Shown piece after piece: positions 32,754 to 40,918 of a stretch of DNA of 64,000 bases; the first letter of the stretch is position 1, and every line of letters starts with the position of its first letter. The position numbers and the translations under genes are program-made. Location of the stretch: assembly GCF_900102135.1 (NCBI RefSeq), contig NZ_FMVJ01000011.1, forward strand, positions 83,427 to 147,426, read 5' to 3'. This DNA comes from Microvirga guangxiensis (GTDB taxonomy: Bacteria > Pseudomonadota > Alphaproteobacteria > Rhizobiales > Beijerinckiaceae). Below the pieces are notes generated by a model. That model searched no databases, was not told where the DNA came from, and saw nothing but the letters and a program-made list of their open reading frames with translations.

Positions 32754-34553
32754 ATGGCCGATCTGCCGTCCGACCAACATCGTTCCAAAGCTGCGCTGAG
32801 CGCCCTGAAGCCGCTCATTCCCTACGGCCTTGCCTACAAGGGGCGGATCGCGGCGGCCTTGGCAGCGCTCACCATGGCCTCGGCCGCTACCCTCGTGGTG
32901 CCCGTCGCCGTGCGCCGGGTGGTGGATTTCGGGTTCTCGGACCAGGGACGGGCCTACATCGATGCCTATTTCGTCCTGCTCATCATCGTGGTGGGGGTGC
33001 TCGCCGTCTCCAGCGCCCTGCGCTACTACCTCGTCATCACGCTGGGCGAGCGGGTCGTGGCGGATCTGCGCTCCGCCGTGTTCCGGCACCTGACCTCCCT
33101 CGATCCCGCCTTCTTCGACCAGACCAAGAGCGGCGAGATCGTCTCGCGGCTCACCGCCGACACCACCCAGGTGAAGGCCGCCTTCGGGGTCAGCATCTCC
33201 ATCGCTCTCCGCAATCTCTTCCTGTTCCTGGGTGCCGTGGTGCTGATGATCATCACCAGCCCGAAGCTCTCGGCCCTCGTGCTCCTCGCCATTCCGCTGA
33301 TCGTGCTGCCCCTGGTGCTCTCGGGAAGAGCGGTGCGGCGGCGCTCGCGGGCGGCGCAGGACAGGCTCGCCGATGCCTCGGCCTATGCGGCAGAGGCCGT
33401 CGGGGCGGTCCGCACCATGCAGGCCTTCGGCATGGAAAGCCTCACCGCCTCCCGTTTCGCGCTTGCCGCCGAGGAGGCCTTCGACGCCGCGCGGCTGTCC
33501 ACCACCATGCGCGCCTTCCTCACGGGCGCCGGCATCTTCATGGTGTCCGCAAGCGTGGTGGCCGTGCTCTGGTACGGGGCGCAGGACGTGCTGTCAGGCG
33601 CCATGACGGGCGGGCGGCTGTCGCAGTTCGTGCTCTATGCGGTCTTTGCCGCAAGCTCCCTCGGCCAGCTCTCGGAGGTCTACGGGGAATTGTCCCAGGC
33701 GGCGGGCGCGGCGGAGCGCCTCGGCGAGATCCTGGCGGCCAAGCCCGCCGTCAAGGCCCCGCAGAACCCTAAGGCTTTGCCCCAGCCCTCGCTCGGCACC
33801 GTGACCTTCCAGGACGTGCATTTCGCCTATCCCACCCGCTCGGAGCAGAGGGCCCTGCACGGCTTGAGCTTCACGGTCTCGCCGGGCGAGCGGGTCGCCA
33901 TCGTCGGTCCCTCGGGGGCGGGCAAGAGCACGATCCTCCAGCTCCTGCTGCGCTTCTACGATCCTCAAACCGGCACGATCGAGGTCGATGGGGTGCCGAT
34001 CACCGAGGCCGATCCGTTCTGCCTGCGCGCCCGGATGGCCCTGGTGCCGCAGGAGCCCACGATCTTCGCGACCAGCGTTCTCGACAATATCCGTTACGGA
34101 CGCATGGAGGCCTCGGAGGACGAGGTGCGCCGCGCGGCGGAACTCGCCTCGGCCCATGGCTTCATCGAAGCCCTGCCGCAGGGCTACGCGACCATGATCG
34201 GCGAGCGCGGCGTCACGCTCTCCGGCGGCCAGCGCCAGCGCCTCGCCATCGCCCGCGCGATCCTGAAGGACGCGCCGATCCTGCTCCTCGACGAGGCCAC
34301 CTCGGCCCTCGATGCCGAAAGCGAGCGCAAGGTGCAGGAGGCCCTCGACCGGCTGATGGAAGGCCGCACGACCCTCGTCATCGCCCACCGCCTCGCCACC
34401 GTGCGCTCCGCCGACCGCATCCTGGTGATGGACAAGGGCCGAATCGTCGAGGAGGGGACGCACGAGGCCCTGCTCGATCAGGGCGGCCTCTATGCGCGCC
34501 TCGCCCGGCTGCAGTTCACGGGTGCGCAGGAGCACGACGTCGCGGCTGAGTAG
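32754..34553 (+). CDS. ABC exporter (MsbA/ABCB-like, membrane plus ATPase)
   Basis: 599-residue half-transporter. Six membrane segments lie in residues 25-310 (for example VVPVAVRRVVDFGFSD and LFLFLGAVVLMIITS), then an ATPase domain with Walker A GPSGAGKST (about 385-393), signature LSGGQRQRLAIARAI (about 489-503) and Walker B LLLDEATSALDAESE (about 510-524). All catalytic motifs are intact. It probably works as a homodimer exporting a lipid or other hydrophobic substrate. The exporter beside rpmE is a conserved pairing in this order, but its substrate is unknown. Confidence 0.88.
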   Translation: MADLPSDQHRSKAALSALKPLIPYGLAYKGRIAAALAALTMASAATLVVPVAVRRVVDFGFSDQGRAYIDAYFVLLIIVVGVLAVSSALRYYLVITLGERVVADLRSAVFRHLTSLDPAFFDQTKSGEIVSRLTADTTQVKAAFGVSISIALRNLFLFLGAVVLMIITSPKLSALVLLAIPLIVLPLVLSGRAVRRRSRAAQDRLADASAYAAEAVGAVRTMQAFGMESLTASRFALAAEEAFDAARLSTTMRAFLTGAGIFMVSASVVAVLWYGAQDVLSGAMTGGRLSQFVLYAVFAASSLGQLSEVYGELSQAAGAAERLGEILAAKPAVKAPQNPKALPQPSLGTVTFQDVHFAYPTRSEQRALHGLSFTVSPGERVAIVGPSGAGKSTILQLLLRFYDPQTGTIEVDGVPITEADPFCLRARMALVPQEPTIFATSVLDNIRYGRMEASEDEVRRAAELASAHGFIEALPQGYATMIGERGVTLSGGQRQRLAIARAILKDAPILLLDEATSALDAESERKVQEALDRLMEGRTTLVIAHRLATVRSADRILVMDKGRIVEEGTHEALLDQGGLYARLARLQFTGAQEHDVAAE

Positions 34554-34642
34554 AGATGTCGCACCGAACCCGTCGGCTCATCCCGCCGTTGGCTTGAAGG
34601 CTGGCGCAGACCGGCCCTTCGGGCATTCGGGGAGATTCGGGA

Positions 34643-34822
34643 ATGGCGGCGACCTTCAGACGGCATCCGCAGGATGCGCCCACCATCAATCTCCATGAGG
34701 ATTGGGAGATGCGCTATTGGTCCGACAGATGGGGCGTCCCGCGCTGCCAGATCGTCGAGACCGTCAAGCGGGTCGGCGTAGGTGTGAAGAATGTCGCGCG
34801 CGCCCTCGGCAAGGACGCCTGA
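34643..34822 (+). CDS. DUF3606 small protein
   Basis: 59-residue protein with the DUF3606 pattern: INLHEDWEMRYWSDRWGVPR, then QIVETVKRVGVGVKNVARAL. The E-x-R-Y-W and V-x-x-V-G-x-x-V-x-x-V features are the family core. Function unknown; it may bind nucleic acid. Start ATG 9 nt after GGGGAGA; a GANTC site (GATTC) lies in the ribosome-site region. It lies tail to tail (8 nt) with the stator gene. Confidence 0.8.
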   Translation: MAATFRRHPQDAPTINLHEDWEMRYWSDRWGVPRCQIVETVKRVGVGVKNVARALGKDA

Positions 34823-34830
34823 CGATCACA

Positions 34831-35859
34831 TCACCGCTCCGTCAGCTTCAGCTCGATGCGCCGGTTGCGCGCGTAGGCCTCTTCCGTCGTGCCGTTGTCG
34901 AGAGGCTGGAACTCGCCGAAGCCGGCGGCTACGAGGTGCTGGGGCTGCACGCCCCGGGCGATGAGCGCCTGGACCATCGCGATGGCGCGGGCCGAGGACA
35001 GCGCCCAGTTCGACGGGAATTGCGGGGTGTTGATGGGGCGCTGGTCCGTATGCCCGTCGACGCGGATCACCCAGGGAATATCCGGCGGAACCTGCTTTTC
35101 GAGTTCCACGAGGGCGCTGGCGATCCGGTCGAGCTCGGCGGAGGCCTCCGGGCGTAAGGTCGCCTGACCGGCGGGGAAGAGAACTTCCGATTGGAAAACG
35201 AAGCGGTCGCCGACGATGCGCACATCGGGGCGGTTGCCGAGGATCTGGCGCAGCCGCCCGAAGAAGTCGGAGCGGTAGCGCGCAAGCTCCTGCACGCGCT
35301 GGGCGAGCGCCACGTTGAGGCGGCTGCCGAGATCGGCGATGCGCGCCTGGCTTTCCCTGTCGCGGTTCTCCGAGGCCGCGAGGGCCTCTTCGAGAGCCGC
35401 GAGCTGGCGGCGCATGGCGGCGATCTGCTGATTGAGGATTTCCACCTGGCTCAAGGCGCGCCCTGTCGCCTGCTTCTCGGCCTCGAGGGCCGTGTTCAGC
35501 TCGCCGGCCTGGGCCTGGGCCGCACCGCCTGAATCCACCAGACCTTGCAGACGGGTCCGTTCGGCTTCCGCCGCGCGCAGCGTGGTCTGCAGGGAGGTCA
35601 GGCTCTCCTCGGCCGTGCGGCGGCCCGAGCGTTCGAGGGAGAGGAGGTCGGTCAGCTCAGCGATCTGACGGTTCAGCCGGTCGAGCACCGTGTCGCGACC
35701 GGAAAGCTCGCGGGACAGGAAGAACTGCCCGACCGTGAAGACCGAGATCAGGAAGATGATGGCCAGAAGCAGCGTGGACAGGGCGTCGACGAAGCCCGGC
35801 CAGTAATTGAGCTGTCCGCCCCGGCCGCGCCGGCGTCCTCCTGAGCTTGAGACCGGCAT
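34831..35859 (-). CDS. MotB/OmpA-like peptidoglycan-binding stator protein
   Basis: 342-residue protein: a basic N-terminus (GGRRRGRGGQ), one membrane helix with an embedded aspartate (WPGFVDALSTLLLAIIFLI, about residues 20-38), a long coiled coil (about 60-210) and a C-terminal OmpA peptidoglycan-binding domain with IRVDGHTDQRPI (about 269-280) and NRRIELKLTER. The membrane Asp matches the ion-carrying residue of MotB/TolR-type stators. It is translationally coupled to the MotA/ExbB-like gene (1-nt TGATG overlap). No flagellar gene is near. Confidence 0.85.
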   Translation of the reverse strand: MPVSSSGGRRRGRGGQLNYWPGFVDALSTLLLAIIFLISVFTVGQFFLSRELSGRDTVLDRLNRQIAELTDLLSLERSGRRTAEESLTSLQTTLRAAEAERTRLQGLVDSGGAAQAQAGELNTALEAEKQATGRALSQVEILNQQIAAMRRQLAALEEALAASENRDRESQARIADLGSRLNVALAQRVQELARYRSDFFGRLRQILGNRPDVRIVGDRFVFQSEVLFPAGQATLRPEASAELDRIASALVELEKQVPPDIPWVIRVDGHTDQRPINTPQFPSNWALSSARAIAMVQALIARGVQPQHLVAAGFGEFQPLDNGTTEEAYARNRRIELKLTER

Positions 35860-36818
35860 CAGGGCAGCCTTTCACGGGCGATGCGGTCGAGCACCTGCTT
35901 CAGCTCCTTCTCCCGGGTGGCCTGAGCCTCCACCCAGTCGCGGATCATCTGCTGTTCGGCGCGCATGTGCTGGACGAGGCCCTGCACGCCTTCCGCGAGG
36001 TTCGCCATGGCCTGCGTCGCCGCGCGTCCGCCTGCGCCGTCGTTCACGGCGGCGGTGAGGCGGTTGAGAGCCACCGTCAGGTCGTGCGGCGTTGTCGAGC
36101 GCGGCAGCGCCTCGCCGGGGGTGTCGGATGTGGTGGTGGCGAGCCAATCCTCCAGTTCGGTGTAGAACCGGTTCTGGGCCTGGCCGACCTGCAGATCGAG
36201 GAAGCCGAGGATGAGCGATCCGGCAAGGCCGAAGAGCGAGGCCGAGAAGGCAAGGCCCATTCCCTGGAGAGGGCCTGCGAGCGAGCTCTTCAACTCATCG
36301 AAGAGCACGGCCGTATCCTGGCCCGTGCGGAGTGAGCCGATGATGCGGCCCACGGAACCCACCGTCTCGATCAGGCCCCAGAAGGTGCCGAGGAGGCCCA
36401 GGAAAACCAGAAGACCCGCCATGTAGCGCAGGATTTCGCGGCTCTCGTCCAGGCGCGCGCCCACCGAGTCGAGCAGGGAGCGCATGGCCGCGATCGACAC
36501 GGAATTGTCCGAGCGGTTGCTGATGAAGGAGGCCATGGGGGCGAGCAGCACCGGCGGGTTGGGAGCCACCAGCCCTTCCTCGGTCTGGCGCAGGGTGTTG
36601 ACCCAGCGCACCTCGGGGAACAGGCGCGCGACCTGCCTGATGGCGAGGATGATGCCGACGGACATCACGCCCATGATCAGGGCGTTGAGCCCCGGGTTCG
36701 CCTGGAAGGCCTCCCAGATCTGCCGATAGAGGATGAAGGCGATGAACCCCGCCAAAACCAGAAAGACCGCCATGCGGATGAGATAGATCCGCGGTGGGGT
36801 AAGGGGTTGGTCCGCCAT
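35859..36818 (-). CDS. MotA/TolQ/ExbB-like proton channel protein
   Basis: 319-residue inner-membrane protein. Two N-terminal helices (about residues 14-34 and 44-62) and two central ones (MAGLLVFLGLLGTFWGLIETVGSV, about 147-170, and MGLAFSASLFGLAGSLILGFL, about 205-225) carry the MotA/TolQ/ExbB signature LLGTFWGL, and the C-terminus is helical (NLAEGVQGLVQHMRAEQQMI). It should form a pentameric channel around the MotB-like partner encoded directly downstream. The start at 36818 (MADQPLTPPR) is chosen because the first helix follows at the usual spacing. Confidence 0.85.
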   Translation of the reverse strand: MADQPLTPPRIYLIRMAVFLVLAGFIAFILYRQIWEAFQANPGLNALIMGVMSVGIILAIRQVARLFPEVRWVNTLRQTEEGLVAPNPPVLLAPMASFISNRSDNSVSIAAMRSLLDSVGARLDESREILRYMAGLLVFLGLLGTFWGLIETVGSVGRIIGSLRTGQDTAVLFDELKSSLAGPLQGMGLAFSASLFGLAGSLILGFLDLQVGQAQNRFYTELEDWLATTTSDTPGEALPRSTTPHDLTVALNRLTAAVNDGAGGRAATQAMANLAEGVQGLVQHMRAEQQMIRDWVEAQATREKELKQVLDRIARERLP

Positions 36819-36933
36819 CGTTATCCTGTGCTCATGTGCTTCGGGACGGTCTAGTGTGACCGCCCCGCCGTGAAGGATCAAGCACGAGCATGACCTCACC
36901 CGAGGCCACGAACAGGAATATCGTATCCGGGAA

Positions 36934-37728
36934 TCAGCCTTTGGCCTTCTTCAGCAGCTTCAGCAGTTCGCGGTGCATGTATTCATTGCCGCAGGAGATG
37001 GAGCCGGTGGCCATGGGGTTGGGGCCGCCGTCCGCATCGGAAACGAAGCCGCCGGCCTCGCGCACCATGAGGATTCCCGCCGACATGTCCCAGGAATTCA
37101 GGCCGCGCTCCCAATAGGCGTCGAAGCGGCCGCAGGCCACATAGGCAAGGTCGAGGGATGCCGCGCCCCAGCGGCGCATGCCGCCCGCATGGGCCATGAC
37201 GGAGACGCATTCGCGCATGAAGAGGCCATGATCGCCCTTGCCGATATGCGGCAGGCCGCAGGCGATGACGGCTTCCGCCATCTCGTCGCGTCCGGCCACG
37301 CGGATGCGGCGGTTGTTGAGATAGGCGCCCTTGCCCTTCTCGGCGATGAAGAGTTCGTCCTTGGCGGGATCGTAGATCACGCCGGCCACGATCTGTCCGT
37401 CACGCTCCAGGCCGACGGAGATCGCGAATTGCGGCAGGCCGTGAAGGAAGTTCGTGGTGCCGTCGAGCGGATCGATGTGCCAGCGGTGGCTCGTATCCGT
37501 GCCGACGACGACGCCCTGCTCCTCCATGACGAAACCGTAGCCGGGGCGGGCTTTTTCGAGCGACTCGCGCAGGATCTTCTCCGCCTTGCGGTCGGCAGCG
37601 GACACAAAGTCGCCGGGCCCCTTGCGCGACACCTGCAGGTTTTCCACCTCGCCGAAGTCGCGCTTCAAGGAGCGCGAAGCCTTCATCACGGCATCGGTCA
37701 TGACGGTCATGAGGGGCGAACGGATCAT
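36934..37728 (-). CDS. suhB: Inositol monophosphatase family protein
   Basis: 264-residue Mg-dependent phosphatase. The metal motifs are visible: VMEEQG (E about residue 69), HIDPLDGTTNFLHGLPQFA (about 83-101, the DPLDGT signature) and NSWDMSAGILMVREAGG (about 207-223). The start MIRSPLMTVMTDAVMKASRSL is typical of SuhB-type enzymes in alphaproteobacteria. The upstream frame remains open but runs through an intergenic repeat. It lies between a Sel1 protein gene and the stator pair on the same strand. Confidence 0.9.
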   Translation of the reverse strand: MIRSPLMTVMTDAVMKASRSLKRDFGEVENLQVSRKGPGDFVSAADRKAEKILRESLEKARPGYGFVMEEQGVVVGTDTSHRWHIDPLDGTTNFLHGLPQFAISVGLERDGQIVAGVIYDPAKDELFIAEKGKGAYLNNRRIRVAGRDEMAEAVIACGLPHIGKGDHGLFMRECVSVMAHAGGMRRWGAASLDLAYVACGRFDAYWERGLNSWDMSAGILMVREAGGFVSDADGGPNPMATGSISCGNEYMHRELLKLLKKAKG

Positions 37729-37760
37729 CGGGCTAAGTCCTGGCAAAGAGCGAAAGGCGA

Positions 37761-37804
37761 GCATTTTCCGGAAAAGTGGAGACCGGTTTTCCGTCCGAAA
37801 ATGC
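37761..37804. repeat. Dispersed repeat, type E copy 2
   Basis: GCATTTTCCGGA ... TCCGAAAATGC: an 11-bp inverted repeat with one bulge, enclosing an inner stem GAAAAGTGG / CCGGTTTTC. This is the complete form of the 'GAGCATTTT' repeat. It occupies the gap between the inositol monophosphatase start and the Sel1 gene (37729-37913). Confidence 0.65.
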
Positions 37805-37913
37805 GGTGGTTCAAAACTTCTGAGTGGTCGATGGACCACACGAGGGTTGGCGTCAAGCGGAGGATAACCGGGCGGGTACCCAAATGATCCCATGCTTGGG
37901 CGATTTCATGGGT

Positions 37914-38810
37914 TCACCGCATACCCAGCCGTTCGGCCGCAAGGCGCTCAGCGCGCTTGCGATCATCCGCGGAAAGGTCCTTCAGGGCGTTGTCGAGCCA
38001 CTGATCGGTGAGGCCCTGGGCCGCCGCGAGGATATGCCAGGCCGCTGCATCGATCTTGTTGGCCGGAACGCCCCGCCCGGCCACGAGCAGGCGGGCCAGC
38101 CGGTTCTGCGCGATGGCGTTGCCCTTGGCGGCGGCGCGGCGGAAATAGCGGGCGGCCTGGGATTCCGAGGCCGTCACGCCTTCGCCGTTGAAGAGCAGGA
38201 TGGCGTATTCCACCTCGCCCACCGAGCTGCCGTTCCGGGCAGCGCGCTCGAACAGGCGCGCGGCTTCCGAGGCGTTCTTGGCGACGCCGCGGCCCTGGAG
38301 ATAGAGCACTCCGAGCGCATGCTGGGCATCGGGAATTTCCGCATCGGCCGCCTTGCGCAGAAGCTCGACGGCCTGCTCCAGATCCATGTCGGAGCCGCTG
38401 GTGAGCAGCAGCAGGGCCAGATTGTGGCTGGCGACCGCGCTGCCCTTGGCGGCGGCCTGCTCCAGCCAAGTCTTGCCTTTCACCGGATCCTTCTGCACGC
38501 CGCGCCCGTCGAGGTGCATGAGGCCGAGCGACGCCATGGCGTTGGCGTCGCCGCGCTGGGCGGCCAGCAGATACCACTCGGCGGCTTTCTTCGGATCGAG
38601 CGTGACCCCGAGGCCCTGGTTGTAGAGCTCTCCGAGCAGCGTCATGGCTGCCGCATCGTTCCGGTTCTTCTCCAGCCGCAGGGTCGCCTCGCGGAAAGCC
38701 GTCTGATAGAGGCCGCGCTGATAGGCGCCGTAGGCGGTATCGGGCTCGGCCGCCCGAACTCCTGAAATCGAGGCCAGCAGCAGCATGCCGCCGATCAGAG
38801 AGGCTCGCAT
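37914..38810 (-). CDS. Sel1-repeat (TPR-like) exported protein
   Basis: 298-residue protein with a signal peptide (LIGGMLLLASISGVRA, cleavage near residue 21) and about six Sel1-like repeats (residues 55-265), recognisable as AMASLGLMHLDGRGVQKDPVKGK and AQHALGVLYLQGRGVAKNASEA (each read here in short form). It is a periplasmic scaffold of unknown partner. The start overlaps the stop of the ThiE-like gene by one base (TGATG), which indicates translational coupling. Confidence 0.85.
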   Translation of the reverse strand: MRASLIGGMLLLASISGVRAAEPDTAYGAYQRGLYQTAFREATLRLEKNRNDAAAMTLLGELYNQGLGVTLDPKKAAEWYLLAAQRGDANAMASLGLMHLDGRGVQKDPVKGKTWLEQAAAKGSAVASHNLALLLLTSGSDMDLEQAVELLRKAADAEIPDAQHALGVLYLQGRGVAKNASEAARLFERAARNGSSVGEVEYAILLFNGEGVTASESQAARYFRRAAAKGNAIAQNRLARLLVAGRGVPANKIDAAAWHILAAAQGLTDQWLDNALKDLSADDRKRAERLAAERLGMR

Positions 38811-39460
38811 CAACGCGACGCCTCCGTGCGCTCGAGGATCTCGGCCGCGGCCTTCACGCCTGCAGCCGGGCCGTCAGGATGGTTCCAGACCGCATCTCCG
38901 AGGGCGACGAACTCCGCCTGCGTCAGGCCGAGGGTCTCGACCGCCTCCAGGCTGGGCGCATAAGCCACGCAGGGCGTCTCGAAAATCTCGGCCCACCAGG
39001 CGGCGCGCTCGGCAACGCTCTCCAGGGAGGGGAGGGAACCGTCCCGGCGCGGCTCGCCGAAGAGCAGGTAATCGACGCCTGCCTCGCCGAGATTCATGGC
39101 GTCGTCCTTGGTGCGGATGTGGCCTGCGCCGAGGGCGCGCTCGGCTTTCAGGCGCTCGCGCAGCTCGCGGATCCGGGCGGGGTCCGCCCCGGAGACATGG
39201 GCTCCGTCCGCGCCGCCGCGCACGGCCACATTGGCGATGTCGGCCTCGCTGTCCGTCGCCACGATCAGCGCCGCGCCGTGGTCCTGGGCGGAGGGGGCTA
39301 TCGCCTTCACCAGGTTGATGAGGCCGCGTTCATCGGCCCCTGCGAGACGCAGCAGCACGGCGGCCACGGCCCCGCCCTTGCAGGCCTCGGCCAGCTTGGG
39401 CGCGAAGGAGGCGTCCTCCACGACGGGGGTGATGAGATAAAGGCGGGCGGAGTCGGACAT
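38810..39460 (-). CDS. ThiE-like protein, probably not a canonical thiamine phosphate synthase
   Basis: 216-residue TIM-barrel protein of the ThiE/TenI family. It begins ARLYLITPVVEDASF, like true ThiE (YLITD). However, the usual qlReK motif reads LLRLAGAD with no lysine, the DGVHLGQxD motif reads DGAHVSGADP, and the GPxxxTxTK phosphate loop reads GEPRRDGSL. Catalysis of thiazole-pyrimidine coupling is therefore doubtful. It is coupled by a one-base overlap to the Sel1 gene. It is routinely annotated as thiamine phosphate synthase in this order, and the true role is open. Confidence 0.78.
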   Translation of the reverse strand: MSDSARLYLITPVVEDASFAPKLAEACKGGAVAAVLLRLAGADERGLINLVKAIAPSAQDHGAALIVATDSEADIANVAVRGGADGAHVSGADPARIRELRERLKAERALGAGHIRTKDDAMNLGEAGVDYLLFGEPRRDGSLPSLESVAERAAWWAEIFETPCVAYAPSLEAVETLGLTQAEFVALGDAVWNHPDGPAAGVKAAAEILERTEASR

Positions 39461-39584
39461 CGGGCAGAAACTCGAAAAGCGAAAGACAGGTATCCCATAA
39501 CGAAAACGGGGCCATCTTGCGAGGCCCCGCTTGTCGATGAGGATTGCGGCGAAAGCCGGATCGTCGAACCGGCAGCTCAACAAA

Positions 39585-39692
39585 GCCTCACCGTGAGGAG
39601 GACCTTCAGGTCCGTCTCGAAGGGCGAGGCGTCTCCAGTGCTCTCTGGATCATCCTTCGAGACGGTGCTTTGCACCTCCTCAGGATGAGGGC
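39585..39692. repeat. Dispersed cloverleaf-like palindromic repeat, type A copy 2
   Basis: Same plan as the copy at 29761: outer arms (39585-39600 / 39676-39692, here imperfect), hairpin GACCT-TC-AGGTC, stem CGTCTCGAAGG / CCTTCGAGACG and hairpin GTGC-TTT-GCAC. It lies 16 nt after the fba stop on the minus strand and may act as its 3' structure. Confidence 0.8.
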
Positions 39693-39708
39693 GAGAGTGA
39701 GGCTGCTC

Positions 39709-40797
39709 TTACTCAGCCGCCTGACGGCTCGCGCCGAAGGTCGGGTCGAGCTCGCCCGAGGCGTAGCGCTTGGCCATTTCTGCGAGCGTATACACGCGCT
39801 TGATCTTCGAGGCCTGACCCGCGGTGTTGAACTCCTGCAGGCGCTGCTTGCAGAGCTTCGTCATCGCTTCCATGGCGGGCTTTAGATACTTGCGCGGGTC
39901 GAACTCGCCGGGGTTCTCCTGGAGAACCTTGCGGATCTGGCCGGTCATCGCCATGCGGTTGTCGGTGTCGATGTTGATCTTGCGCACGCCGTGCTTGATG
40001 CCGCGCTGGATCTCTTCCACCGGAACGCCCCAGGTCGGCTTCATCTGGCCGCCGTACTGGTTGATGATGTCCTGCAGGTCCTGCGGAACCGAGGACGAGC
40101 CATGCATCACGAGGTGCGTGTTCGGGAGCTTCTTGTGAATCTCCTCGATCACGTGCATCGCGAGGATATCGCCGTCGGGCTTGCGGGTGAACTTGTAGGC
40201 GCCGTGCGAGGTGCCCATGGCGATGGCGAGCGCGTCGACCTTCGTCTCGGCCACGAACTTCACGGCCTCGTCGGGGTTCGTCAGCAGTTGGTCGTGCGAG
40301 AGCTTGCCTTCGGCGCCGTGGCCGTCCTCGGCCTCGCCTTCACCGGTTTCGAGGGAGCCCAGCACGCCGAGCTCGCCCTCCACCGAGATGCCGCCGAGAT
40401 GGGCCATCTCGACCACCTTCTTGGTGACGCCGACATTGTAGTCCCAGTCGCCCGGGGTCTTGCCGTCAGCCTTCAGCGAGCCGTCCATCATCACCGAGGT
40501 GAAGCCGGCCTGGATCGCCGTCATGCAGGTGGCGGGCTCGTTGCCGTGGTCGAGATGCACGCAGACCGGGATGTGCGGATAGATCTCGGTCACCGCGTCC
40601 ATCATGTGCTTGAGCATGACGTCGTTGGCGTAGGAGCGCGCGCCGCGGCTCGCCTGGATGATCACCGGCGCATCGACCTCGTTGGCCGCTGCCATGATCG
40701 CGAGCGCCTGCTCCATGTTGTTGATGTTGAAGGCAGGCACGCCGTAGCCTTGCTCGGCTGCGTGATCCAGAAGCTGCCTCATGGTGATGCGGGCCAT
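39709..40797 (-). CDS. fba: Class II fructose-bisphosphate aldolase
   Basis: 362-residue zinc-dependent aldolase that splits or makes fructose 1,6-bisphosphate. Features: [19 protein letters not shown] (about residues 76-94, with the HLDHG zinc/catalytic site), [11 protein letters not shown] (about 97-107), GTSHGAYKF and the glycine/phosphate region VMHGSSSVP. This is the long class IIB-like (CbbA) form common in alphaproteobacteria. It is fourth in the tkt-gap-pgk-fba series, separated from pgk by 121 nt that contain a type E repeat. Confidence 0.95.
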   Translation of the reverse strand: MARITMRQLLDHAAEQGYGVPAFNINNMEQALAIMAAANEVDAPVIIQASRGARSYANDVMLKHMMDAVTEIYPHIPVCVHLDHGNEPATCMTAIQAGFTSVMMDGSLKADGKTPGDWDYNVGVTKKVVEMAHLGGISVEGELGVLGSLETGEGEAEDGHGAEGKLSHDQLLTNPDEAVKFVAETKVDALAIAMGTSHGAYKFTRKPDGDILAMHVIEEIHKKLPNTHLVMHGSSSVPQDLQDIINQYGGQMKPTWGVPVEEIQRGIKHGVRKINIDTDNRMAMTGQIRKVLQENPGEFDPRKYLKPAMEAMTKLCKQRLQEFNTAGQASKIKRVYTLAEMAKRYASGELDPTFGASRQAAE

Positions 40798-40871
40798 CTC
40801 GTCCTCCGTGTTGGTTTTTGCTCTTAGAGCGTATCGAAGCTGAACCGGCGCTTAAGTCCTTCAGGCCTGCC

Positions 40872-40916
40872 GCATTGCTGAACCGGCGAAGCGGTGCCCG
40901 CCTCGCCGGAGAATGC
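40872..40916. repeat. Dispersed repeat, type E copy 3 (reverse orientation)
   Basis: Read on the minus strand it goes GCATTCTCCGGCGA ... TCGCCGG...GCAATGC, the same arm-spacer-arm plan as the copy at 37761. The inner stem CCGGCGA / TCGCCGG (40883-40889 / 40903-40909) is perfect. It sits in the pgk-fba gap and could act as a processing hairpin. Confidence 0.55.
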
Positions 40917-40918
40917 TT

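Noticed and set aside
34831..36818. ZorA/ZorB-like pair of a Zorya defence system
   Set aside because: The MotA-like and OmpA/MotB-like proteins resemble ZorAB in plan, but there is no zorC, zorD or zorE helicase or nuclease gene nearby. The flanks are housekeeping genes (DUF3606, inositol monophosphatase), and the MotA-like protein lacks the very long cytoplasmic tail of ZorA.
36934..37893. Longer start for the inositol monophosphatase gene
   Set aside because: The upstream 55 codons translate the type E repeat and have no ribosome site; the ATG at 37728 matches the family start.
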